A DNA stretch of 64,000 nucleotides from Burkholderiales bacterium 67-32 (GTDB lineage Bacteria > Pseudomonadota > Gammaproteobacteria > Burkholderiales > Burkholderiaceae_B). The notes below the pieces were generated by a model. The model ran no database searches, was not told the DNA's origin, and saw nothing but the letters and a program-made list of their open reading frames with translations. This document shows positions 23,202 to 31,625 of the stretch, piece by piece. Each line of letters begins with the position of its first letter. Within the stretch, counting starts at the first letter, position 1. The translations under genes were made by a program, and so were the position numbers. Location: assembly GCA_001898625.1 (NCBI GenBank), contig MKUP01000033.1, positions 397,764 through 461,763 of the forward strand, in the 5' to 3' direction.

Positions 23202-24065
23202 ATGCGCAGCAAACTCTTCGTTCCCGGCTCCCGCCCCGAACTCTTCGCCAAGGCCCTGGCCGGCGACGCCGACGCGCTGTCCTTCGATCTGGAGGACTCG
23301 GTGCAACCCGATCGCAAGCACGAGGCGCGCGTGGCCGTCGCGGCCTTCCTCGCGCAGCGGACCGCCGACGCGGGCAAGCGCATGGTCGTGCGCATCAACG
23401 CCTGGGATACGCCGCATTTCGGCGCCGACCTGGACGCGGTGGCGCTGCCGGCGCTGGACCTGGTCAACCTGCCCAAGGCCGAATCCCCGCGCGCCATCCA
23501 GGCCACGGCGCTGCGGCTGGACGAGATCGAGCGGGCGCGGGGCATCGCCCGGCCGATCGGCATCCTGGTCAACATCGAGACGCCCGAGGCCCTGGCGCGG
23601 GCCGCGGAACTGGCGGGCGCCCATCCGCGCGTGGCGGGCCTGCAGGTCGGACTGGGCGACCTGTTCGAGGACCTGGGCGTGGACCGGCGCGACACCGCCG
23701 CCGTCCACCACGTCCTGCTGGCCATACGGCTGGCCGCCGGCCGCGCGGGCGTCTGGGCCTGCGACGGCGCCTACGCCGACATCGCCGATCGCGCGGGCTA
23801 CGTGGCCGAGGCGCACATGGCCCGGCGGCTGGGCTACGTGGGCAAGAGCTGCATCCACCCCAGCCAGGTCGCGGCGGCCAACGAGGCCTTCCGGCCCACC
23901 GACGAGGAAATCCGGCACGCGGCGCGGGTGCTGCAAGCCGAGCAGGAAGCGGCGCGCGCCGGCCTGGGCGCCTTCACCGTGGACGGCCGCATGGTGGACG
24001 CGCCCTTCATCCGCCGGGCCCTCGCGATCATGGAAGCGGCGCGCCGCCTGGGGCTTGCCGGCTAG
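23202..24065 (+). CDS. HpcH/HpaI-CitE family lyase (citramalyl/malyl-CoA lyase-like)
   Basis: A 287-residue Mg-dependent acyl-CoA lyase of the CitE-like family. SKLFVPGSRPELFAKAL and ALSFDLEDSVQPDRK give the first barrel strands with the Glu/Asp metal ligands, VNIETPEAL supplies a second conserved Glu, QVGLGDLFEDLG the Asp, and YVGKSCIHPSQV the C-terminal signature. Likely reactions are cleavage of malyl-CoA, citramalyl-CoA or a similar 3-hydroxyacyl-CoA. It follows the CoA-transferase by 25 bases and is the last gene of the operon. Its TAG stop shares CTAG with the convergent dehydrogenase gene. Confidence 0.92.
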   Translation: MRSKLFVPGSRPELFAKALAGDADALSFDLEDSVQPDRKHEARVAVAAFLAQRTADAGKRMVVRINAWDTPHFGADLDAVALPALDLVNLPKAESPRAIQATALRLDEIERARGIARPIGILVNIETPEALARAAELAGAHPRVAGLQVGLGDLFEDLGVDRRDTAAVHHVLLAIRLAAGRAGVWACDGAYADIADRAGYVAEAHMARRLGYVGKSCIHPSQVAAANEAFRPTDEEIRHAARVLQAEQEAARAGLGAFTVDGRMVDAPFIRRALAIMEAARRLGLAG

Positions 24066-25000
24066 TAGCCGCGCTTCGTATCCAGGCCCTGGAGCGGTTC
24101 GCCGGCCTCGTGGCGGGCGATATGCCCGGCGATCTGCGCCACGCTTTCCTCGACCATGGACAGTGCCGAAATGTGCGGCGTGACCTCGACGCGGGGATGG
24201 CGCCAGAAGGGATGGTCCGGCGGCAGCGGTTCTTCGTGGAACACATCGAGCGCCGCGCGGCTCAGCCGGCCGTCGTCCAGCGCGCGCAGGAGGTCCGCTT
24301 CCACAAGGTGGCCGCCGCGGCCCAGGTTCACCACATAGCCGCCTTCGGCCATGGCGTCGAACACCCGGGCCGACAGGATGCCCTGGGTGGCCGGCGTATC
24401 GGGCAGGAGGTTGAGCAGCATGCGCGCGTCGGATGCGAAGCGGATCAAGGCATCGGGACCGGCATGCGTCTCGATGCCCGGCACCGACCGCGGCGTACGG
24501 CTATAGAGCCGCACCGGATAGCCCCGGACCGCCAGCGCGCGCGCCACCGGCAGGCCGAGCTGGCCGGCGCCGAGCACGCCTACCGTGAACGCCTCGACGC
24601 GATGAGGCTCCAGCGGTTGCCACGCGCCCTTGCGCGCCTGTTCCTCGTAAGCGTCGAAACGCCGCTGGTAGCGCAGCGCGCAGTACAGCGCGTACTCCAC
24701 CATCTGCCGCGCCATGCCCGCATCCTCCAGTCGCAGCAGCGGCACTCGATGCGTCACGGCCTCCGGGTGGTCGCGCATGATGGCGAACAGGGCGTCCACG
24801 CCCGCCCCCAGGTTGAAGACGGCCTTCAGGTCAGGGCGCCCGGCCAGCGATTGCGCCGGCGCCATCCAGTACAGCAGGTAATCGGCGGGCCCGTCGTCGC
24901 CGGGTTGCCAGCTGCGCACCCGCGCCGACGGCAGCGCCGCGCGCAGGGCGGCCAGCCATCGGCCGTGGTCGATCCCGCTCATGGCCAGGAGAATATCCAT
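24062..25000 (-). CDS. D-2-hydroxyacid dehydrogenase (GhrA-like glyoxylate/hydroxypyruvate reductase)
   Basis: A 312-residue NAD(P)-dependent 2-hydroxyacid dehydrogenase of the GhrA subgroup. The Rossmann motif is VGVLGAGQLGLPVARALA followed by SRTP, where the basic residue suggests NADPH. The catalytic Arg lies in VVNLGRGGHL, the Glu in ALDVFHEEPLP and the His in VEVTPHISALS. It probably reduces glyoxylate or hydroxypyruvate. If the neighbouring CitE-like lyase releases glyoxylate, this enzyme would remove it, but the two genes are on opposite strands. It follows the MidA-like gene by 15 bases. Confidence 0.9.
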   Translation of the reverse strand: MDILLAMSGIDHGRWLAALRAALPSARVRSWQPGDDGPADYLLYWMAPAQSLAGRPDLKAVFNLGAGVDALFAIMRDHPEAVTHRVPLLRLEDAGMARQMVEYALYCALRYQRRFDAYEEQARKGAWQPLEPHRVEAFTVGVLGAGQLGLPVARALAVRGYPVRLYSRTPRSVPGIETHAGPDALIRFASDARMLLNLLPDTPATQGILSARVFDAMAEGGYVVNLGRGGHLVEADLLRALDDGRLSRAALDVFHEEPLPPDHPFWRHPRVEVTPHISALSMVEESVAQIAGHIARHEAGEPLQGLDTKRGY

Positions 25001-25015
25001 CGACGTCCCCAGCGG

Positions 25016-26173
25016 TTACAGCGCGTGGCTGCGGTCGCCCCGGCCGAAGCCCGACAACGGCCGGTCCAGGCCGCGGCCCACCGCCAGCACCTTGAACAGC
25101 TCGCCCATCTCGGCCGGCGACAGCAGCTTCTGCACCGGCGCCACCGCCTGCGCATAAGCCGGCACGTCGGCCGGATCCACGCGCGACAGCAGGTCCATCA
25201 GCCCGGCGTTCATCAGGAAGCTGGCCTGCGAGGCATAGCCCAGCACCTCCAGCCCACCCTCGACCGCCGCCTCGGCCATGGCCGTGAAATCGACGTGGGC
25301 GGTGATGTCCTGCACACCCACTGCAACCAGCGGATCGGCGTGCGCCACGTGCCGCAGGTGGCACATCAGCGTGCCCCCCATGCGCTGCGGGTGGTAGTAC
25401 TCGGCGCGCGAGAAGCCATAATCGATCAGCAGGGCGGCGCCGGCCTGCAGCCATGCCCCCATGCCGCGCACGAAGGCCTCGCCCTGCGGGTTGATCTCGG
25501 ACACGTAACCCGGCAGCGGCGGCATCCTGGCTTCGACCGCCTGGACGAGATCGGCCGGCGCGGCGCGGTCCTGCCAGGCGAAGCCTTCGTCGCCCTGGAG
25601 GATGACGCCGCGCTCCTGCAAACCGGCATCGGTCCAGTGGAACAGGCGCACGGGCATGGCATCGAGCACTTCGTTGGCCACCACGCAGCCCACGAAGGAG
25701 GCCGGCAGGGTATCGAGCCACTCGACGCGGCCGCCATGGGCCGCCAGCCGCGCCCGCTGGCGGTCGCGCAGGTCGGCCGAGACCTCGACGATGCGATAGC
25801 GCGCCGGCACGCCCAGTTCGTCCAGCGCCGCCAGCAGCCCGGCCGCCAGGGCGCCGGTGCCGGCGCCGAACTCCAGCACCTCCAGCCCGCCGCAGGCTTC
25901 CAGCACCTCGGCCACCTGCCGCGCCAGGGTCTGCGCGAACAGGGGCGTCAGTTCGGGCGCGGTCACGAAGTCGCCGGACGGACGCCGCCCGCCCTCGGCC
26001 AGCTTGGCGCTGCCGGCGGCGTAATAGCCCAGGCCGGGCGCGTACAGGGCCTCGTCCATCCACCGGTCGAACGGCAACCAGCCGCCGGCGGCGCGGATCC
26101 GCGCCTGGAGGTGGCGGGCGACGAGGCGGGAATGGGCGCTGGAGGCGGGGTCGAGATCGGGTAGCTTGCTCAT
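25016..26173 (-). CDS. SAM-dependent methyltransferase, MidA/NDUFAF7 family
   Basis: A 385-residue class I methyltransferase of the MidA family. PFDRWMDEALYAPGLGYYAA is the characteristic N-terminus, SGDFVTAPELTPLFA a family marker, and LEVLEFGAGTGALAAGLL the SAM-binding loop, with the acceptor-side motif VVANEVLDAMPVRLF following. In mitochondria the relative NDUFAF7 dimethylates an arginine of complex I subunit NDUFS2; the bacterial role is not established. It faces the folM-like gene across an 81-base spacer and is followed by the hydroxyacid dehydrogenase. Confidence 0.92.
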   Translation of the reverse strand: MSKLPDLDPASSAHSRLVARHLQARIRAAGGWLPFDRWMDEALYAPGLGYYAAGSAKLAEGGRRPSGDFVTAPELTPLFAQTLARQVAEVLEACGGLEVLEFGAGTGALAAGLLAALDELGVPARYRIVEVSADLRDRQRARLAAHGGRVEWLDTLPASFVGCVVANEVLDAMPVRLFHWTDAGLQERGVILQGDEGFAWQDRAAPADLVQAVEARMPPLPGYVSEINPQGEAFVRGMGAWLQAGAALLIDYGFSRAEYYHPQRMGGTLMCHLRHVAHADPLVAVGVQDITAHVDFTAMAEAAVEGGLEVLGYASQASFLMNAGLMDLLSRVDPADVPAYAQAVAPVQKLLSPAEMGELFKVLAVGRGLDRPLSGFGRGDRSHAL

Positions 26174-26254
26174 GCCGCCATTTTCCCATGACTGCGTATC
26201 GCGCCCCCTCCTTGCTAAAATCCCTGTTTTGCCGTCATCCGGACCCGACTCGCC

Positions 26255-27070
26255 ATGCGCGAAGCGCGCCCTTCCTCCTCCCGTCCCGTCGTCCTGGTCA
26301 CCGGCGCCGCCCGCCGCATCGGCCGGGAAATCGCGCTGGCCTTCGCCCGCGCGGGCTGGGACGTGGCCGTGCACTATGCGACCTCGCGCGACGCCGCGCT
26401 GGAAACCTGCGACGCCCTGCGGGCCCTGGGCGCCCGCGCCGAGGCCTATGCCTGCGACCTGGCCGACCCGGCCGCCGCCGAAACGCTGGTCCCCGCCATC
26501 CAGGCCGGGTTCGGACGGGTGGACGCGCTGGTCAACAACGCCTCCACCTTCGAATACGACGACGTCGCCTCGTTCGACGCCCGGATGCTGCAGGCCCACC
26601 TGCTGCCCAACCTGGTCGCGCCCGTGGTGCTGGCGCGCGCGCTGGCGGCGGACGTGGCGCGGCGCGGGCCGGACGGCCGCGGGGCGGTGGTCAACCTGCT
26701 GGACCAGAAGCTCTGGAACTACAACCCGGACTTCTTCTCCTACACGCTGAGCAAGGCCGCCCTGGAAGCCGCCACGACCATGCTGGCCCAGGCGCTGGCG
26801 CCCATGGTGCGGGTGGTGGGCGTGGCGCCCGGGCTGACCATGATCAGCCATTTGCAAACGCCCCAGCAGTTCGCGCAAACCCATGCGATGTCGCCGCTGG
26901 GCCATGCCAGCCGCCCCGAGGACATCGCCCAGGCGGTCCTGTTCGCGGCGCAGAACCGCTCGATCACCGGCACGACGCTGCTGGTGGACGGCGGACAGCA
27001 CCTGGTCGGTTTCGACCGCGACTTCAGCATGATGAACCCGCCGGCGGGCGCCGCCGCCGGCCAGACTTGA
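26255..27070 (+). CDS. SDR family oxidoreductase, pteridine reductase/FolM-like
   Basis: A 271-residue short-chain dehydrogenase. VVLVTGAARRIGREIALAFA is the cofactor loop with the pteridine-reductase style R-R-I-G, VNNASTFEYDD the N-N-A-S motif, and YTLSKAALE the catalytic Y-x-x-x-K. These features and the adjacency to a dihydroneopterin-aldolase-like gene point to a dihydromonapterin/dihydrofolate reductase of the FolM type. It begins an operon that continues through folB-like and ttcA. The start gives a normal N-terminal extension of nine residues. Confidence 0.85.
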   Translation: MREARPSSSRPVVLVTGAARRIGREIALAFARAGWDVAVHYATSRDAALETCDALRALGARAEAYACDLADPAAAETLVPAIQAGFGRVDALVNNASTFEYDDVASFDARMLQAHLLPNLVAPVVLARALAADVARRGPDGRGAVVNLLDQKLWNYNPDFFSYTLSKAALEAATTMLAQALAPMVRVVGVAPGLTMISHLQTPQQFAQTHAMSPLGHASRPEDIAQAVLFAAQNRSITGTTLLVDGGQHLVGFDRDFSMMNPPAGAAAGQT

Positions 27071-27078
27071 GTGGAACC

Positions 27079-27450
27079 ATGGGCACACGCCGCATTTTCT
27101 TCAACCGCCTGGCCATCGATGCGCAGATAGGCATACTGGACCACGAACGCGGTGCCACCCAGCCCCTGCACGTGGACGCCGAGATCGACCTGGAAGGCGT
27201 GGACATGCCGGCCCATGACGGCATCCAGGAAGTGCTGGACTACCGGCGGCTGCGCGAATGCATCATCGACGAATGCACGCGCACCCACGTCAACCTGATC
27301 GAGACCCTGTGCGACCGCCTGGCCGCGCGGCTGCTGGCCCAGTTCCCCGAGATCCGCGACGTGCGCCTGCGCGTGGCCAAGCCCCAGGCCTTCGCCGACT
27401 GCGCGGCCGTCGGCATCGAAGTCACGGCCAGCCGGGGCCAGGGAAACTGA
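27079..27450 (+). CDS. Dihydroneopterin aldolase family protein (FolB/FolX-like)
   Basis: A 123-residue tunnelling-fold protein. [18 protein letters not shown] contains the pterin-binding region, EVLDYRRL the conserved Tyr, [14 protein letters not shown] the substrate-anchoring Glu, and RVAKPQAF the catalytic Lys. It would cleave dihydroneopterin to hydroxymethyl-dihydropterin or epimerise its triphosphate. It begins eight bases after the FolM-like gene and ends two bases before ttcA, so all three are probably on one message. Together they make a small pterin/folate module. Confidence 0.88.
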   Translation: MGTRRIFFNRLAIDAQIGILDHERGATQPLHVDAEIDLEGVDMPAHDGIQEVLDYRRLRECIIDECTRTHVNLIETLCDRLAARLLAQFPEIRDVRLRVAKPQAFADCAAVGIEVTASRGQGN

Positions 27451-27451
27451 C

Positions 27452-28426
27452 ATGGACGCCATCGTCATCCCCGCCCCCCCGGCCGCGGACGTGGGCCGCG
27501 CGCGGCTCAAGCTGGAACGCGAGCGCAACAAGCTGGAAAAGCGCCTGATGCGCGAGGCCGGCCGCGCCGTCGGCGACTTCAACATGATCGAGGCGGGCGA
27601 CCGCCTGATGGTGTGCCTGTCGGGCGGCAAGGACTCCTACGGGATGCTCGACATCCTGCTCAAGCTGCGCGAGCGGGCACCCATCGATTTCGATCTCATC
27701 GCCGTCAACCTCGACCAGAAGCAGCCCGGCTTCCCGGACGACGTGCTGCCGCGCTACCTGACAGAGCTGGGCGTGCCCTTCCACATCGAGACCCAGGACA
27801 CCTATTCCATCGTCACCCGCGTCATCCCCGAGGGCAAGACGATGTGCTCGCTCTGTTCGCGGCTGCGGCGCGGCATCCTGTACCGCGTCGCCGACGAACT
27901 GAAGGCGACCAAGATCGCGCTGGGCCACCACCGCGACGACATCCTCGCCACGTTCTTCATGAACATGTTCTACGGCGGGCAGTTGAAGAGCATGCCGCCC
28001 AAGCTGGTGTCGGACGACGGCCGCCACACGGTGATCCGGCCGCTGGCCTATATCAAGGAAGACGACCTGATCGCCTATGCGCAATGGAAGGCCTTCCCCA
28101 TCATCCCCTGCAACCTGTGCGGCTCCCAGGACAACCTGAAGCGCAAGGAAGCCGGACGCCTGATCGACGAATGGGAACGGGCCTTTCCCGGACGGATCGA
28201 GAACATCTTCAACGCCCTGTCGCGCGTGACGCCCTCGCACCTGCTCGACCGCGGCCTGTTCGACTTCGTCAACCTGCGCCCCACCGGCGTGCCCGACCCC
28301 GAGGGCGACACGGCCTTCGACCACGTCGATCCGCAGCCCTCCCCGTCCAGCGCCTGCGGCGACGAGGCCGACGAACCCCTGGCCGAACGCGCCGTGCGCT
28401 TTTTCCGCGACGGCCCCACGCGTTGA
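27452..28426 (+). CDS. ttcA: tRNA 2-thiocytidine(32) synthetase
   Basis: A 324-residue TtcA, which thiolates cytidine-32 of certain tRNAs using ATP and an Fe-S cluster. The PP-loop is [17 protein letters not shown]; the cluster/catalytic cysteines are in [12 protein letters not shown] and [33 protein letters not shown] is another hallmark. The C-terminal 40 residues are an acidic, variable tail. It is the third gene of the folate group and its stop overlaps a TTG start of the next ABC gene. Confidence 0.97.
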   Translation: MDAIVIPAPPAADVGRARLKLERERNKLEKRLMREAGRAVGDFNMIEAGDRLMVCLSGGKDSYGMLDILLKLRERAPIDFDLIAVNLDQKQPGFPDDVLPRYLTELGVPFHIETQDTYSIVTRVIPEGKTMCSLCSRLRRGILYRVADELKATKIALGHHRDDILATFFMNMFYGGQLKSMPPKLVSDDGRHTVIRPLAYIKEDDLIAYAQWKAFPIIPCNLCGSQDNLKRKEAGRLIDEWERAFPGRIENIFNALSRVTPSHLLDRGLFDFVNLRPTGVPDPEGDTAFDHVDPQPSPSSACGDEADEPLAERAVRFFRDGPTR

Positions 28427-29178
28427 ACACCGCGCCGGTCCTGGAGGCCCGAGGCGTCGCCCGCCGCTTTCCCAACGGCGTGGATGCCCTGTCGCCGATC
28501 GACCTGACCGTGCGCGCGGGCGAGTTCGTCACGCTGCTGGGCCCGTCCGGGTGCGGCAAGACGACCCTGCTGCGCATCTTCGCCGGACTGGACGCCCCCA
28601 CCGCCGGCAGCCTGCGGCGGCATGGCGAGGTCGACGAACTGTCCTACGTGTTCCAGGACGCCACCCTGATGCCCTGGGCCTCGGTGGCCACCAACGTGCG
28701 GCTGCCCCTGGACCTGGAGCGCGGCCCGCGCCGGCAGCCCATGGAAGCCCGGCGCGGCCGGGTGCGCGAGGCGCTGGAACGCGTGGGGTTGACCGACTTC
28801 GCCGCCGCGCGCCCCAGCGAACTGTCCGGCGGCATGCGCATGCGCGTATCCATCGCCCGCGCGCTGGCGACCGAGCCCAGCCTGCTGCTGATGGACGAAC
28901 CCTTCGGCGCGCTGGACGACATCACCCGCCAGCACCTGGACGATGAACTGCTGGGCCTGGCCGCCCGGCAGAACCTGACCGTGGTGTTCGTGACCCACAG
29001 CATCTTCGAGGCGGTCTACCTGTCGAGCCGCGTCATCGTCCTGTCGCGCCGGCCCGGCCGCATCGTGGCCGACATTCCCATCGAGGCCCCCACCCGCGAC
29101 GCCGCCTTCCGCGTCTCGCCCGCCTTCGCCATGCAGGCCGCGCGGCTGCAGGCGGCGCTGCTGGAGGGGCAGCAATGA
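28423..29178 (+). CDS. ABC transporter ATP-binding protein (nitrate/sulfonate/taurine type)
   Basis: A 251-residue ATPase subunit. Walker A is [11 protein letters not shown], the Q-loop [10 protein letters not shown], the signature [15 protein letters not shown], and Walker [14 protein letters not shown] followed by the H-loop [11 protein letters not shown]. The start is the TTG at 28423, which overlaps the ttcA stop by TTGA; no ATG or GTG precedes the conserved N-terminus. It pairs with the permease that follows (ATGA overlap) and with a THI5-like receptor further on, giving a complete importer. The nearest characterised systems carry thiamine-pyrimidine precursors, taurine or sulfonates. 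Confidence 0.92.
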   Translation: MNTAPVLEARGVARRFPNGVDALSPIDLTVRAGEFVTLLGPSGCGKTTLLRIFAGLDAPTAGSLRRHGEVDELSYVFQDATLMPWASVATNVRLPLDLERGPRRQPMEARRGRVREALERVGLTDFAAARPSELSGGMRMRVSIARALATEPSLLLMDEPFGALDDITRQHLDDELLGLAARQNLTVVFVTHSIFEAVYLSSRVIVLSRRPGRIVADIPIEAPTRDAAFRVSPAFAMQAARLQAALLEGQQ

Positions 29179-29942
29179 ACGCCTGGCTGCGCCTGGGCGC
29201 CCCCGTCGTGGTCGCGCTGATCGTGATCGGGCTGTGGCAGGCCCTGGTGCGCGCGTTCGACGTCCCCATCTACCTGGTGCCCGCGCCGACGGACGTGGCC
29301 CAGGCCCTGGCGCGGGACTGGGACCTCCTGTCCGGCTCGCTGTGGGTCACACTGGAGATCACCGGCCTCGCGCTGCTGGCGGCCACCGTGCTGGGCGTGC
29401 TGCTGGCCTTCCTGTTCGTGCAGAGCCGCGTCATCGAGGCCAGTCTGTTTCCCTACGCGGTGCTGCTCCAGGTCACGCCCATCGTGGCGGTCGCGCCGCT
29501 CATCATCATCTGGGTCAGGCACACCCTGGTGGCACTGACCCTGTGCGCCACCATCGTCGCGATCTTCCCCATCATCAGCAACACGGTGCTGGGGCTGCGC
29601 AGCATCGACCCCGGCCTGCTCGACTTCTTCCGCCTGAAGCGGGCCAGCCGCTGGCAGATCCTGTGGCGGCTGCGCCTGCCATCGGCCCTGCCGGCCTTCT
29701 TCGGCGGCCTGCGCATCGCCTGCGGCCTGGCCCTGATCGGCGCCGTCGTCGCCGAATTCGTCGCCGGCACCGGCGGCTCGCAAACCGGCCTGGCCTACCA
29801 GATCCTGCAGGCCGGCTACCAGATCAACATCCCCCGCCTGTTCGCCGCGCTGCTGCTCATCACCGTGGCCGGCGTGGTGCTGTTCGCGGCGATGACGCTG
29901 CTGTCGCGCGTCGTGCTGCGGGGCTGGCACGAGATGCGGTAA
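29175..29942 (+). CDS. ABC transporter permease (BPD-type inner-membrane)
   Basis: A 255-residue permease with about six transmembrane helices. The coupling E-A-A-like loop is RLKRASRWQILWRLRLPSAL followed by PAFFGGLRIACGLALIGAVV. It overlaps the ATPase gene by four bases. The receptor gene that should follow directly is separated from it by a toxin-antitoxin pair inserted at 30027-30598. The 84 bases after its stop hold the promoter and operator of that pair. Confidence 0.93.
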   Translation: MNAWLRLGAPVVVALIVIGLWQALVRAFDVPIYLVPAPTDVAQALARDWDLLSGSLWVTLEITGLALLAATVLGVLLAFLFVQSRVIEASLFPYAVLLQVTPIVAVAPLIIIWVRHTLVALTLCATIVAIFPIISNTVLGLRSIDPGLLDFFRLKRASRWQILWRLRLPSALPAFFGGLRIACGLALIGAVVAEFVAGTGGSQTGLAYQILQAGYQINIPRLFAALLLITVAGVVLFAAMTLLSRVVLRGWHEMR

Positions 29943-29981
29943 GCCATCCAGGACCTGCCTGTCCTGTTTTCGCCACGCCGC

Positions 29982-30013
29982 ATGTGCTACCCTGCACTTA
30001 TCATGTAACACAT
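29982..30013. promoter_or_regulatory. Probable autoregulatory operator of the toxin-antitoxin pair
   Basis: ATGTGCTAC (29982-29990) and GTAACACAT (30005-30013) are inverted copies with one mismatch in nine. A TATCAT hexamer (29999-30004) that fits a -10 box lies between them. A repressor bound to both arms would cover this promoter, the usual arrangement for antitoxin control. No good -35 box was found. Confidence 0.5.
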
Positions 30014-30026
30014 CGGGAGCAGCGCC

Positions 30027-30314
30027 ATGAGCGAGGCAACCTTTACATTCAGGGTCGATGAGTCGCTGAAGACCGCTTTCGCCACCGCGGCCAAGGCTCG
30101 CGACCGGACCGGCGCCCAACTTCTACGCGACTTCATGCGCGAGTTCGTGCAGCAACAACATGAAGCGGCCGAACATGACGCCTGGTTCCGCCGCGAAGTG
30201 AAAGCCGGGCAGGACTCCGCGAATGGCGGCCGTCTGGCACCGGCCGCCGAGGTCGAAACCCGATTCGCAGCCCGTCGGGCTGCCACGCGCCGCCGGCTTG
30301 AACAGTCAGAATGA
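30027..30314 (+). CDS. Antitoxin, ribbon-helix-helix (ParD/CopG-like)
   Basis: A 95-residue protein whose first 45 residues fit a ribbon-helix-helix DNA-binding domain (ATFTFRVDESLKTAFATAAK followed by RTGAQLLRDFMREFV). The charged C-terminal half would wrap the toxin. It overlaps the toxin gene by four bases (ATGA), and the inverted repeat just upstream is a likely binding site. A GGGAG SD lies eight to nine bases before the ATG. The base composition is less G/C-biased than in the flanking ABC genes, consistent with acquisition from elsewhere. Confidence 0.85.
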   Translation: MSEATFTFRVDESLKTAFATAAKARDRTGAQLLRDFMREFVQQQHEAAEHDAWFRREVKAGQDSANGGRLAPAAEVETRFAARRAATRRRLEQSE

Positions 30315-30598
30315 TCCAACTGTATTGGACATTCGAGGCCATTGGCGACCGAGAATCGATCTATGACTACATCGAGACCGACAACCCTGTCGCCGCACTC
30401 GCCCTCGACGAACTGTTTGAAGAAAAATCCGGCCGCCTGGTCGACCATCCGGACATGGGCCGGCCTGGCCGTGTCGCCGGTACCCGGGAACTCGTCGTAC
30501 ACAGGCACTATGTGCTGGTTTATGACCTGACCGGCGAGAAAATACGTGTACTGCGTGTACTGCACGCAGCCCGGCAATGGCCACCATCCAAGGAGTGA
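30311..30598 (+). CDS. Toxin, RelE/ParE superfamily
   Basis: A 95-residue ParE/RelE-fold protein. The N-terminal IYDYIETDNPVAALALDELF, the central DHPDMGRPGRVAGTRELVV and the C-terminal YVLVYDLTGEKIRVLRVLHA plus RQWPP match the family from end to end. ParE members poison DNA gyrase, RelE members cut mRNA on ribosomes; the absence of an evident RelE catalytic cluster and the G-R-x-x-G-T-R-E-L motif favour ParE-like. It overlaps the antitoxin start-to-stop and ends five bases before the ABC receptor gene, so it can be co-transcribed with it. Confidence 0.88.
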   Translation: MIQLYWTFEAIGDRESIYDYIETDNPVAALALDELFEEKSGRLVDHPDMGRPGRVAGTRELVVHRHYVLVYDLTGEKIRVLRVLHAARQWPPSKE

Positions 30599-30603
30599 GG
30601 CAT

Positions 30604-31596
30604 ATGAAAAACACCCCCATCGCGGGCCTCCTGGCCGCCCTGCCTCTGGCCCTGGCCTTCCAGGCCCACGCCCAGGCCCCCTCGCCCGCCGACAAGCTCG
30701 TCTTCGGCTCGAACTGGTATGCCCAGGCCGAACACGGCGGTTTCTACCAGGCCCTGGCCGAAGGCACCTACAAGAAGCATGGGCTGGACGTCACCATCAA
30801 GATGGGCGGCCCGCAGATCAACGTGCTGCAACTGCTGCTGGCCGGCCAGTACGACGTCGCCATGGGCGACGACCTGCAAACCTACAAGGCGGTCGAACAA
30901 GGCCTGCCGCTGGTCACGGTGGCCACCACCTTCCAGCAGTCGCCCACCGTCCTGGTTTCCCACCCGGGCCCCAAGACCCTGGGCGACTTGAAGGGCAAGA
31001 CCCTGTATATCGGCCAGGCCAGCGAGACCACCTACTGGCCCTGGCTCAAGACCAAGTACGGCTTCACCGAGGCCCAGAAAAAACCCTATACCTTCTCGGT
31101 CCAGCCCTTCCTGGTGGACAAGAACTCCGCCGTGCAGGGTTACCTGGCGTCCGAGCCCTACACCATCGAGACCCAGGGCCGCTTCAAGCCCACGGTGTTC
31201 CTGCTGGGCGCCTACGGCTACCCTCCCTATGCGCAGACCATCGTCGCCACCAAAACGGGGCTGGACGCGAAGAAGGACGCGATCCGCCGCTTCGTCCAAG
31301 CCAGCGCCGAGGGCTGGAAGAGCTACCTGAAGAACCCCGCCCCCGGCAACGCGTTGATCCTGAAGGACAACCCGCAGATGACGCCGGCGCTGCTGGACTA
31401 CGGCGTCAAGGCGCTGCGCGACGCGCGCCTGGTCGACGGCGGGGACGCCCGGACGCAGGGCTTGCTGACCATGACCGACGCGCGCTGGAAGAAGACCTAC
31501 GACTTCATGGTGCGCGAGAAACTCCTGAGTCCCAAGGTCGATTACCGGTCGGCGTTCACCACCGACATCGTCGACCAGGTCCGTGTGCTGCCCTGA
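30604..31596 (+). CDS. ABC transporter substrate-binding protein, NMT1/THI5-like
   Basis: A 330-residue periplasmic receptor. The signal peptide is residues 1-23 (IAGLLAALPLALAFQAHA). FGSNWYAQAEHGGFYQALAE and KKHGLDVTIKMGGPQINVLQ are close to the ThiY-type pyrimidine-precursor receptors, as is DVAMGDDLQTYKAVEQGLPL. With the ATPase and permease upstream it completes an importer, perhaps for a thiamine-pyrimidine degradation product or related compound; this is inference. The ATG at 30604 follows AAGGAGTGAG and is chosen because it gives the signal peptide. Confidence 0.93.
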   Translation: MKNTPIAGLLAALPLALAFQAHAQAPSPADKLVFGSNWYAQAEHGGFYQALAEGTYKKHGLDVTIKMGGPQINVLQLLLAGQYDVAMGDDLQTYKAVEQGLPLVTVATTFQQSPTVLVSHPGPKTLGDLKGKTLYIGQASETTYWPWLKTKYGFTEAQKKPYTFSVQPFLVDKNSAVQGYLASEPYTIETQGRFKPTVFLLGAYGYPPYAQTIVATKTGLDAKKDAIRRFVQASAEGWKSYLKNPAPGNALILKDNPQMTPALLDYGVKALRDARLVDGGDARTQGLLTMTDARWKKTYDFMVREKLLSPKVDYRSAFTTDIVDQVRVLP

Positions 31597-31625
31597 CCCG
31601 CGCGGCGCCGCGGCGCGGACCGGCC

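Noticed and set aside
21701-23725. A 674-codon minus-strand open frame opposite the CoA-transferase and lyase genes
   Set aside because: It is a shadow of well-identified genes; composition is unlike a real protein.
24110-26164. A 684-codon plus-strand open frame opposite the hydroxyacid dehydrogenase and MidA-like genes
   Set aside because: The protein would be rich in His, Arg and Gln with no domain, and both genes beneath it have intact catalytic motifs.
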